Origin: Ciona intestinalis
Lineage: Eukaryota > Chordata > Ascidiacea > Phlebobranchia > Cionidae
NCBI RefSeq assembly: GCF_000224145.3
Contig: NC_020176.2
Coordinates: forward strand, 744,693-808,692
Length of the DNA stretch: 64,000 nt
Direction: 5' to 3'
In this document: one piece after another, positions 27,669 to 40,400 of the stretch
Numbering within the stretch: position 1 is the first letter of the stretch
Layout: each line of letters begins with the position of its first letter
Notes under the pieces: model-generated
Told to the model about the DNA's origin: nothing
Database searches by the model: none
The model's input: the letters and a program-made list of their open reading frames with translations, nothing else
Translations under genes and position numbers: made by a program

Positions 27669-27881
27669 CTAAGATAATAATGACGTCACAATTTTAAAAA
27701 TTTTCCTGCACGATAAGTTTTGAAATACAAAAGTTTTTTTCTTCTTCTTTTTGCAAAATCTCTTTATTCCCGGCAATCCAAGCAGAGCCATATACATCCC
27801 CGGCAGCAACGTTATTCGGCCGATACGAAGTTGCTTGACTAGTTGTTCGCCCCAGGGCTTCATCGGAACACGTCGTCTCAT
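27669..27881 (-). CDS. Small basic ORF, possible single-pass microprotein
   Basis: A 70-codon ORF opens with two Met (MRRRVPMKPWGEQ) and has a short hydrophobic stretch (ITLLPGMYMALLGL) followed by a Lys run. The VPMKP motif and the GM.M-type hydrophobic segment vaguely recall the 6.8-kDa ATP-synthase proteolipid (ATP5MJ), but I could not confirm this and the likeness may be chance. It faces the 3' end of CFAP74 and lies head-to-head with the receptor gene to the right, so the spacer 27882-28407 could hold a shared promoter. Splice signals around it are ambiguous. Confidence 0.3.
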   Translation of the reverse strand: MRRRVPMKPWGEQLVKQLRIGRITLLPGMYMALLGLPGIKRFCKKKKKKTFVFQNLSCRKIFKIVTSLLS

Positions 27882-28407
27882 CAGTTCTGTTTACCTGTAA
27901 CGCGATAAAGAAGTACAGTGAGAATTGTAATTGTTACGACATATATGAATTGTTTATATATGGTTAGCTAATTTGCTGATTCTGGATTTGATCGAAAGAT
28001 GAAATTTACCCTGAGAAAGTTTAAGTTAGACATTCCCTTATATCCGTAGTGAGATAATACACAGTGTCTTATTTTGATATTGAGCAAAAGTTTTATAACT
28101 GAGAGGCAATATAGCAGTGAGCTTCCACCTATAATGAAAAGTGGTATTGGATAGTTTTGTACGAAACTCTGATTCTTTTTGTGTGACCATATCTGACTCA
28201 ATACATTGAGTACGCCACACCATATCCAGCAGATAGTTGTCAGATTTTGTAATTTAACGTTACAGGCCAGACGAAAGGGGTCTAAATAGACAGCATACAT
28301 ACCCTTACGCATACATCAGTTAGAAATAGGGTCTGGTGGGTTTCTGTTTATATTACCCTACTATATTTTATTTTACAGTCGAATCAGGGTATTGCCCATG
28401 ATCGACG
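27882..28407. other. Spacer with an unassigned minus-strand ORF
   Basis: Mostly noncoding in appearance. A 114-codon minus-strand ORF (28312-27968) has two hydrophobic stretches (TTICWIWCGVLNVL, PLFIIGGSSLLYCLSVI) but no family resemblance or splice context, so I do not call it a gene. Confidence 0.4.
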
Positions 28408-31400
28408 ATGACGTATGTTAAGATAAGTTTCATAATTTTGTGGCTTGTGACGTTCATCATACGCTGTACAACGTAAGTGATGTTTCGGATAATTTGTTTT
28501 TGTGTAAAACAATTTGATTACACGTTACTTGATTAGTAGAAACAATAGAAGTCCCATGTCTATTATATACATGTCTTGTCTCACCATCATACAACTAAAT
28601 ACAGTTGTGTAAGTAAAACACTTCTTGCACAATTGTTTTTAGTCGTTTGAATAAATGTGTACTATGAAGAATATGTCTAGTAAGGTGGGGGGAGATGGGA
28701 CACCCTTTCATTCTGTTTTCTCGTCTTACTTTTAATTGTTTAGAACACCATCAGGATATTTAGGTATTATGTGCTAAAGACGTCCCATCGTCCCCATATA
28801 GTATTATATATTGAGTGGGATAAAGTCAACGTATATATAGCTGAATAAACAACTTGGCTGTTTATACTTTTTCGTCACCTCTTCACTTTGACAACTAACG
28901 CGATTGGTTTAATTGTCATTATTTCAAACTTGACTTCATTTGACCAGGAATATGTACGATGGAGAACGACGGAAGAACTTTCAGACACGGCGAGGTCATA
29001 GTTGAGCTGCGAAACGACGACTTGCTGTATAAATGTCTATGTACTGTAAACCCCCCGCTATTCACTGGCATCAATTGCAACGCTTCAGGTAAAGTTTTAT
29101 TTGATTTTGTTTCCTGACTAGTTATAACTATAAACTATCATACACATGATCATATTTACGTCTATAAACTTTAAGTGAACAATGTTTAAAATATATAGGT
29201 TAAACATGAATAAGTATCTTTGCGAGACGGGACAATCACGGTCGTTATACCACCGGTGACTTAATCTAAACAGAATAGAAACAGGCCACCGCGAGTTCTT
29301 CAGTGTCCCATTGTCCAAAACCGTGTTGTCTTTGGTAACTTTTTTCGTTTCTTAAATACTGGAACAAGCTTTGGAATTGTTTCTTACCTAAATACCAAAA
29401 TGTGTCCTGTGACACCACGTAGAATAGGTTTTTGAAGAGTCACTAAACTCTTGCTTTAAACACCTTAAGTTCGCGGTTAGTACTAATTCCCTTTTCGAAT
29501 TATCTATAAATTTGTCTTTTTAAAAAAATTAACCCTTAATTTGATTGACAGCTGAGGATGCCCACGTTTACGTTGCTGATAACAATAAGTTGGTGAAAAT
29601 AGCGATCGGAGATGTCTACGGGTTCAAAAAGAATTTTATAAGGGTGAGGGTACTTTTAGTGGCTACTATGTTTGTTGGTTCTGTTTGTTGTTGCTGTGTT
29701 TGAACTAATGTGTTTGTTATTTGCATCTTTGTTTATTTCTTGCGTTTGCTACTTGATCCTTTTAGCGCGTTTATCGTGTATGTTTGTTGTGCACTGTGAC
29801 GACTTTTTAACAACTTGGTTGAGAGTAGAAAGTTTTTTTTGTGATAAAACCGAAAATTAAATGTCTGTTTTTTAATCTAGTTTGCCAATTATTTTTTAGG
29901 ACCTCCCGGGCCAGGCGGTGGCGCTGGATATGAACATCAACAAAAATTTAATTTACTGGTCTGACGTCAGTCATACTGGACGGGGGATTTACCGGGCCGG
30001 GCTTTCCGATGGCAGTCGTATAACTAGAATAATATCTGAAGGTAATTAAATGTTCTGTGTGGTTTGCGTTGCGCTGTAATGCATACGATTGAAACCATTT
30101 TTATTGGGTTCGAACGAGCGCCGTCGCGAAGTTCCTATGTTCAGGGGTTTGGATTCGAGGCTCGTTAATGCTATCATTGTGTGTGTGTATATGTTCTTCG
30201 GCAAGGCACTACACGAAAGAATCCCAAACAACATCACCCCCAAAGCTACATCTGGTATCCTATAAGCGGGCGTGAGGTGCAGTACGGGTTCGTGTATTTG
30301 CGAAAACCTGCAGGGAGTAATAATAAAATATAGTGGTCAGAGATAATTTAGGATACGTCTAAATTTAATTATTTTGTTTAATTTAATCCCAATTTACTTT
30401 CAAGACATTTATGAGCCCAATGGAATTGCCGTTGATTGGTTGGCCAACAATATTTATTGGACCGATGCTCAACTTGGCGCCATTTTTGTTGCCAAGGACA
30501 ATGGGAGAGACAGAGTTCGTCTGATTGGTGGATTAGCTGAACCACGTGGGCTCGTCGTTTTGCCGCGCAATGGGTAAGGTCCAATTGCTGAACTTTATTT
30601 TGAATTTGAATTTTTAAATATGTTCCTGGTATTAGGTTATAAAAACGTGCACCAAGGCAAAACTTATCTTAAAACATGACTAAGTTAAAACTGAACTTAT
30701 TTATAAAACCTATAATTAAAAAGACCAATATATTCTATATACAATATAGAATAGAAAGAAAGTTTTTGGCCATTTACCAAAAAATTATCTACCCACAAAA
30801 TTACATACTTCGTAATTCATAAGCTGGCACGAAGTGTATGAAACTTGTCCTTTCACAAACGTGAGGATAAAGCAAGTTACATTCGTTTATTCATCTAAAT
30901 ATTTGATCTTGTGTCGCAGCCTCATGTTTTGGACGGACCAGTCATCTGGAACAATTGAGCGATCACGAATGGATGGATCGGATCATCAAGTCTTAGTAAC
31001 CAATCTACAATGGCCCAATGAACTTACAGTAGATTATAATAGCAGGTGAGAGCTTTACTGTAATCAGTTTTGTGTATTAGAGAGTGGACCAGGAATAACA
31101 TAGGACTTGGTATGACTTATAGCAGCTAGTCCCACAGTGCTTCTGTTCTGATCTCACAAGTCACAGAGCCTTATATTTACTTACTTACACATTCCCCATG
31201 CCTCCTTTAGTTTCTAATAAATAATATACTGACTCAAACATACATGTTACGCATTTCTCTAACCCAGATGTGGATTTAAGGCTCCTCACTCCCACAAGAA
31301 GTGAAACAAATCTTTTTAAAAAACAGTCACCCACAAATTTGCATATGTGGTAATTTGTAAGCTGACACAAAGTGTATGAAACAGAACACTTGTTTTGTAA

Positions 31401-34400
31401 CGACTACCATTGCCTCGCTATGCGAGAGTAAAGTAAGTTACAATCCTTTATTTACAGCATTATTAATGACATATTTTGTTCACAGGAGAGTTTTTTGGAT
31501 CGACGGGAAAACTCAAAAGATTGAAAGTTCGGATTTAGATGGAAATAACTTTAATGTGATCTACAGCTTTGGGATTGATTATGGAAATTCACCTGGATAT
31601 GGATTAACTTACTTCAATAACAGACTTTACTTTAGGTAATTATTACAATATATTGAAGACTGAGAGGCATATGGATTAATATAAAGCCACTGTATATAGT
31701 CATCTGGGTGTTTAACCTTCCTTACCTAAACGAGTATATTCACTAGCACATATTTATTATTTTTGTTATTCTTTTGTAGTATAATAAATAAAGTTAAATT
31801 TACTATAATTTTCTCATGTCCTTTATTCTTAGTATTTGGGGACAAACATCATTGTTTTCCATCAATTCAAATGGTGGTGGAGACAAACGAAGGGTTGTGA
31901 CATCACTAAGCACTCGTGCAATGGGAGTTGGTGTTGTGAATGAACAGTTACAACGTAACACCAGATGTAAGAAAAACTTTTAGTTGAAGGAATGTAATGT
32001 GTGTGGGTCTGTTGGAAGCGCTGTTCCTTTTTCTGTTGAAAAATCTATTCTATTTGTATCTACATTGGTTGAAACTGTAAGAATAAAAGTGGAAATAAGT
32101 TAATAATGTTCATATAAGTATACAAATGATAGTACAATGTTATATAGATTGGCTTACTTTAATTTGGGAAAAAGAAGTAGCAGCTAAAAATATGTAAAGC
32201 AAAACTAGAAATGACCTTTCAATCAATATAAAAAGTATTTTCATTTAAACAATTTCTAAATTTATGATACCATAATCCAACAGACAAATAAAGTTATTAT
32301 TTTAATTATAAATTAATATATTTTAACCCAACAGATACAAACCCATGTTGGACAAACCTTAAAGGAGGTTGCAGCCATCTTTGTTTACCGACCTCATACA
32401 GCACATACACATGTGCATGCCCATCAAACACAGGGTTGGTGCTTGCTAGAGATGCAACTAATTGTGTTGGTAAGTTATGTGTTATTTAACACTATTCTAT
32501 GTGGGTGAGGTTTTATGATTTAGACTAGATTTCCCCCTTATATATGTTTTTACATCATGCCTTAACCACTGAGCAACAGTGCAGAACACCATACAATGCT
32601 ACCTTCTGTTTGGCATTACCAAACGCCTTGGGCTTATATCAGTAATATTCACTTCCAACCACCTACATTGTGGTTGTCTCAGTTTAGAGAGTCTCGTTTT
32701 AATTATCTTCATATCATGAGTTTAATAATAACATGAAAGAATTGGTTCTTCACTAAAAACCCTTTTTTATTTTAATTTTAAACTTCATTTAATGATCATA
32801 CAAATAATATCAAATTGTGTTCTTTCCTAAAGTTATTGTAACATGTAATCACCAACAACTAATATCATATATATATATATTGTTCAATCAATCCAACTTG
32901 TATATTAAATCATCCCTTTCAACTTTTGTCTAAATACTGGCCCCTTAGACCTTTGCCATGGACTTTCGATTAAAAATAAAACCCCTTCCCATATTAAACA
33001 AATATCTTCACACATACATTAAGCTGAAAAATATACCCCCAAAAAATCAACTAGCTTACAACGTTACACACATGGTAAGTAGTATGTCAGCACGAGGTGT
33101 ATGAAACACAACACTCGTTGCATACCCTGCCATCCAAGTATAAATAAGTTACACTTATTCCACACCCTCAGTTCCCAACAACTTCATCCTCTCTACCTCC
33201 CTTGATGAGGGGACCATTATGTTGACCTCACTTGACCCCGGGTCACCCAGGACCCCCGTCGTACTCGCTCAAGCGCATCAACCATCAGCGGTTGATTATG
33301 ACCCAATAGATCAGGTAGGTTGGCAGGTGTTTTTATAATTTTATACAACACAAAATAGTTATTAATCTTAGCAATTGTTTTTTTACTCCAGCGGTGACTT
33401 TTTAGAACCTGTTTTGTTCATAAAAACTTTGGTGGTACCTTTAGACCACATTTGTGTATCTCCATCCATTTACAAATTTTTATTTTATGTTGGTACGGCC
33501 TTTTAAATACTGTCGTTTTATTACTAAATTCCCTACTTTGCCACGAAGCAAGGAATGCTTTAAATTACCTTCTGTTGTTATTTCAGATGGTATACTGGAG
33601 TGATGTTGGAATGAACGGGATTTATAGAAAACCTCTTAATGTTTCAGCCCCGGAACTTTTTTTACAGGATGGCATTGGAACGGTGGATGGTGCGTTTATA
33701 TTATTTCTATATTTTATTTGTTTGTGGCACGAATTTTTGGGCCAAGAATTAATAACACTTGGTTTGGTCCAAGAATTAATAACTTTTGGTTTTGGTTAAA
33801 ACTACACATTGGTGAAATTATTGTTAAAAATAACCAAAGACTATTTGGCATCATTTAAGAAGAAAGCTCTTGTAGAAAAATGAATTTAATGCTGGCTGAA
33901 AAACATTAGGTTTTATGTAACTGTTTATGTGGTTTAAAAATCATAGTCATATACACAAACAAACCAAGTAATTTAGTGACCGACTAACTTCGGGTATAAA
34001 CTAGCATTGGGAGGAACTAAGCTATCTAATCTTAATATTGAACAATCTTATAGCAGTTCTTCTAGATTAAAATAAAAACGTGTTTATCTGACGTTTCGTT
34101 TGTCATTCTGCAAGACTGTCATAGAAACATTGAAAATACACCATGTTTTATAGCAGATGGGATGCTGTAAGATGATTCACATCATGCCTGGTAGCAGAAG
34201 TAGCATAATATTAATGTTGAACTTTCAGGTATAGCAGTGGATTGGGAGAACCGCCATCTTTATTTCACCAACGTTGGTTGGAGTAACATGGGGTTTCCAT
34301 ACCAAGGAAGCACAACACGGGGAACTCCTTATCATAGGATCGAGATGGTTGGTTTGAGGGGAGGAAATAAAAGAAAAATACTGACATCAAGTGGTTTAGA

Positions 34401-37400
34401 TCGGCCAAGGGATATCGTGATTGACACCAGCGCTGGGTGGGTGGTTATGTTGTATGAACAAACGTGATTTACCCTCTCATAGCGGGGTGTCTTTCTCATA
34501 CACACTAGTACAACATTCGTTACTTTGTTGGTGCAAAATGTCTTGCCATATATGCCAATAATACAAAACATCAAACCCAGTATCCTTCAGGTACATTGTG
34601 GGCGTCAAACAATAAGCCAGTCCTGCCCAAGTCTAAATATTGTCCTAAAACTAATTTCTTAGAATATTCTTCCGATGTTTCAAATCTTGCAAAACAGAAA
34701 TTTTGAAATTGTTTTATAGTACAAAACAAAAGTAATGTGTTACATTTATTATAACAAACTACTATATACCGATACCTCATGTGAATGTTCACTTCAATAT
34801 TAATTTACTGCAGGATGCTGATAGTATCAGATTGGGGAAACTCCCCCAAAGTAGTTCAGTTTGACTTGGATGGGCAGAACCCTCAGGAGTTGACAGTAAA
34901 TGTCGAGAATCCTAACGGGCTTGCGCTTCATAACGGAACTCTTTACATAACTGACTCTCACTACACGAGTGGACATGTTCGTGCAAACGGAACCATTGTT
35001 TATCATAGACAACCAACAATCATGCGTTATGACACAATAAGGAAAACCTCAACCGAACTTACTGACATAACAATGGAGGTTTGTGATGTCATCCTTTTTT
35101 GTATTATGGATTTATAAAAATTTTAAAGATATACATTAAATGATTGAAAAAGTGTATCTTGTTTATCTTTACATGGCAGGCCAGGACAGTCGTTAAAAAA
35201 AGGGAGTCTGTTTCACACACTTGTGCCCGCTTAAAATTATCACATGTGTAACATTGTGATTAGTTAAATGTATGTATCAGCTAAATAAATTCAACTTATT
35301 TCTCTTCATGCGGCGAGCAACGATAATCATTATAATTTATAACGCATTTGTTCTATTTTTAGTGGTTCATACTCATAGTACCCGTAATAGCGCTTATGTA
35401 ACATTGTAAATGATCATATAACTCAGATATTTTATATTATTTCTATTTTAGGTTCCTTTTGGTCTCACCTACCACCAGGGGTCTCTCTTCTTCGCAGATT
35501 GGGGGCTTGGGGGAATTTATGAAGTGAACATGGGGTTAAGTGGGTCGGGGGAAAGGGGAGCTCCCTTTGTTGTTGGGGTGAAAAAACCCACAGGGGTGAA
35601 GTTTGCAACAAACATTGTTCAACGAAGCAGTAAGTTGTGATGTGTGGTTCGTTCGTTGTGAGTTGTCTTCTTTGTTTAACGTATTCAAGTATATGCGAGA
35701 ATGTTTAGAGTTCTCTAAATTTTTTCAAAGGTATTTAAATCTTTAGTGAAAAAAGTGTGAAAGAGATTTTAGATTAATTAAAGCCCTGGCAGCAACAGCA
35801 TATATATAATTTCCTTAAATTTTTTTTTATTATTTTCTACTGACCATGTCTAATGTGCCCACTCTGTCCTACATACCAGGATTACCACAAACCTTTACTT
35901 GCATACAATAAAGTAAGAGTTATTCATCTCATTAATCTCTTACATTACCAGGAATGACACAGAATGTTTGTTCCCCCCAACGCACACAATGTAGTGATGT
36001 ATGTGTTCCTGTGGATGGTGGTTATAGTTCATGTTTATGCCCCGATGTTCATGCTTCAGTGCTTTCAGAGAACTTATGGAACTGTGTGGGTGAGTAAGTA
36101 GTTGACCTGGGGTAACCTCTGTAAACTGGGGTAACAACAACTATGTAAAGTGTAATAAGAACTATGACCTGGCTGTGCTGCTTTGGAATCCTTTCCGTTC
36201 GTTTTGTTGGTTAGTTTTTTCTCTTCATTTTTTAATTTATGCACTTTCTGGTTGAAAATATAAATAAAATCATGAATGTTTTTAATCCATTATCGCTTCA
36301 ACCGTCTATGTATATATGAAAGTTTCAGCAGCAGAACTTAAAAAACATCATTCTATCCTAAAAATAATATTCTCTTATCTTCTAAACATATCTTTCTTTA
36401 TTCCTCTTTCTCCAGAACCGGATCAATTCCTCCTCATCGCTGATGGAAGTCGGATCATCCTGAAGAGCATCCAACCTCCTGATCATTATCATTACCCCGT
36501 CATACGAACTTTTGATGAACTTTCTAACATCGTGGCCGTGACCTTTGACCCCGTGTCAAAGTTTGTGTATTGGGCAGATAACGGTCGACAACGAATTTCA
36601 AGGAAAAGTATTTCCGGTGTGAATGCTGCCTCAAGTATTATAGAAGTGGTACATTCAAATATAGGTAGGAAGAGTTTATGTATAATGCTTGTAATACAAG
36701 TCTGTGATGTGGTCAAATCCAGCATCCCTAGTTTATAACCCTGGAGTGAGTTTAAACCTAGAATCCCTGGTTCTTCAACCTAATCCTGGATTTGAACCAA
36801 GGATCCCTGATCTAAAACTCTGGGTTGGGTTTGGACATTTCTAGTTCAATAACCATATCATGTATTCTTTTCTACCAACCGCAGCCCGGATTTCCTAGGT
36901 TTCCTTGGTTTTTCAATCCTAGCCTGGATTTGAACTGAATATCTCTCGTTTCCCACTTAATAGATATGATTCCAGTATTCATTGTTTTACTGTAAAGCTG
37001 TTCTTGTATACAATCTTAGGGCAAGTGGAAGGAATGGCAATAGATCCCGACAATCGCTTGTTGTATTGGACCGACAGAATGTTGGGCAGCATAGAAATGT
37101 TATACTTGGATGGTATGATCCACACTGTGGTGTTGTTGGGGCTCGAGAATCCGAGGTCCATTGTATTGAACCCAGGCATGGGGTGAGTATTCCAATGTTT
37201 CTTTTTCAGTATTTTTTATCTTTTCAAATGTCTATGACCACTTGGTTGGAGCAATTGCTGTTAAGTGTTTTGCCTAGAGGAGGTTATATTGTGGGCGTAT
37301 GTGTCCTTGCGCAAAACACTTAACGACAATTGCTCCAACCCAGTGGTCACTAATGAGCTGTCCAAACTATCAGCCATACATAAAAAGAATGAAAAATGTC

Positions 37401-40400
37401 TAAAAATATGATCACCCACAGAGTAACATACATGGTAACTCGTAAGCTGGCATGAGGTGGTAAACCCGTGTAATAACGACTGTTGTGTTTCGGCCACACG
37501 AGGATTAAATTAAGTTACATTCATTCATATATTATTTTAACACTTTCTGTTATATTCCCTGGCAGACAAAACGTTCGAGATAAGAAATACACTAAGCTTT
37601 TAGACCAGATAAGCAGCAGCTAATTACATTATGCCTGGTATCAGAGGTAACAGGACATTATATTATTTTTATGTTCAGCATAATGTACTGGACAGAGGGT
37701 GGGAATCAACCACAAGTTTTATCGTCACGCATGAATGGACAGGATAGTAGAGTGATGTTGAGCGAGGGGTTAACGTGGCCCAACGGTCTTTCCTTCGATC
37801 CAACATCTGGGGTGGTTTATGTTGCGGATGGTGGAAGGCTGATAGTGAGGTCGGTTCCTGATGAAGGTGGGTTTGTAGTGACTTGTAACTGAGGTTTTCA
37901 ACAAGGAAATAAATAAATAAAAACAATACGAGTGATTAAAGAAATAGAATGTTAGACTTAAAGGAATGAAACAAAATGAATGAATGAATAAAATTGCGGA
38001 AGTGAAAAAATAATAAAATAAAGGAAAATGTATAAACGGTGCTTTTTTCATTCTCAACGGTTAAACTTATAATGTTACAACACCGGTTCTCTTTTTTTAT
38101 ACTTTGTATGACAAATTGAACAGCTTTTAAATCTTGTTGGTGTTTTTTCGCATTTGAAAACTTAAGGTTCCTTCCAAAACTTACAGCAAATTTTATGATT
38201 TCGTATACTTTTCATCAACACAGGACAAATAGTGATGAAAAGGTTTAATTTAAATGGAACCGCTGGTCATGTATTTGGACTTGGAAAACTTGAAGACTCA
38301 TTGTATTTCACGGATTGGAAAAACCACACATTAATGTCACTTGATGATCGTAGAACTAATGTTGTTATCACTGACTTAATACGACCGACCCATATCCATG
38401 TGCAACCAACTTATTCTATCAGAGGTATTGAATTTGTTATTTTGTTACTTTTGAATAAAAACTTCAATATCCACCAATTAAAATAAAACAAACCTGGTTA
38501 GAGTACATTGATAACTGACTAAATAAAAAAAATTTGAAATTCTAACAGGACATTATAATCACTCTATATAATTCTTCCCAGGTTCCACTGGAAGATGTTC
38601 CTCCCGTCTCCCACGTTGCAGTCACATCTGCATCCCGGATCAATCCTCGTCAGTTTGTTTGTGTCCCGTTGGAAAAGTCCTCGCTCCAGATATGCACTCA
38701 TGCGTGACTGGTAATATGCATGCTTATGATGTCATAATGGCCTACTATAGTTCATGTTATAATGATAGTTGTTATAAATTTAAATTTAATTATGGAAGTA
38801 TTTGTATTTAGTTTAGCCAGCATAACTGTTTACTAATGAATTGCCACATTTATATATAGGGCATCATAACAACTAATGTTTTCAGTTTTATTCTGTTTTC
38901 CTATCATTTATAACCAGTCAATGTGCTACCTTTTACCAACTCATTTTCAACAACACATTTCAACGCCAAGTATCCGGTACAAACTTTTGAAATATTATCC
39001 AATGTTTGTCTGCTATATGTAGCGACTACGCTTTTTTCTTTCAATTAAAAGTAATATGTGTTAAACTGAAAAGTGTTTTATCACCTTTTGTTTTGTCGCT
39101 TTGTCCTCTTTTTCGACGGGATAAAATATATTATTATTTCATTATTATAAGTTTGTTTCAAACACTTTTAATTAAATTAAATATCAATCAACAGAGGAGG
39201 AATTATTCCTCATGACCAGCACAACTGCACCAGCAACAACAACAACAACAATAATCAACGAAACAACAACAACAACACCACCATGGGCAGATTTAATAAC
39301 AGCACCAGCTGCTACTGTTGTAAGAATATTTGGGGAACTATATTTAATATGTATTAATTAGAAATGAGTAATAGAAATTAATAATTGACAAATGGCACTA
39401 ATCTAAAATACCTTCCTTTGCTATGTTCATCAATGCTTTATTTAGAATTCCCTTCTATTCTCTAACTTTTCCCAATATACATTTAATATTTATTACATGT
39501 GAAAAAACTAAATGTTCTATGTCGTGTATTTTTTGTGTTGGGATAATTGACCAAACCTGGCCTAAATCTTAGGTTCTCAGGGACCTCACCCATGTATACA
39601 ATAGAATAGGTTTATTATTACCAGATAATAAACTCACTCCCTCCCCCAGCCCACCACCACGGAACCCCTCATTCCAATCATCAACTTCCACCAGGATACC
39701 ACGGTTGCCATGGTGAATGAGACGACCACCGTTGCCATGACAACCATTGTTACAACACAAGCACAAACAAGTTCGTGTCTAAAATAATTTTAATATACGT
39801 TTCAAGGCCAAATGCTACCATTGTTGGCCTATGTGTCCTTGGGCAAAGTATTTAGTGGCAATTGCTCCAACCCAGTTTTCACTAATGGGTTTTTTAAATC
39901 GTCAGCCATACTTTAAAAAAAATCCAACTAAAAAATCACCTAGGTTCACATGTGGTAACTCGTAATTGGGCACATGGTGTATGGAACAGAACATTTGTGA
40001 TACCAACTTTCATTGCCCTGCCATGTAGGAGTAAAACAAGTTGCAATCATTCATTCATGATGTTGTAAATACAGCAATGCCGCCACCCCCGAGGTTTCTA
40101 AACTGCAACGAAAGCGCAACTTACCCGTTCCCCCTGCCAGAGGGTGCTTCTTACATCACAATCTTACCTTCTATGATATCACTGGAGGCGAGGGACGGGA
40201 TTGGTCGAAGACTCAACATAACGATGGTGGATTTGACCAATCGGGTCGTAAGTTCAATTCGGTTTATGACATCACAATATATGGTTGTGTTGCGAGCAGA
40301 AGACAAATATAACCGAACAGTTGAATGTGAGGTCAACATTAGAGTAACAGGTTTGTTTTAAGTGAATTTTAATATAAAGTCTGTAATATTTCTTACTTCT

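Noticed and set aside
27968..28312. 114-codon hydrophobic minus-strand ORF
   Set aside because: AT-rich DNA readily gives hydrophobic frames; no family match, splice sites or start context support it.
39195..39319. Simple (ACA)n microsatellite only
   Set aside because: It is in fact coding: the phases before and after require it as the Thr-rich stalk exon of the receptor.
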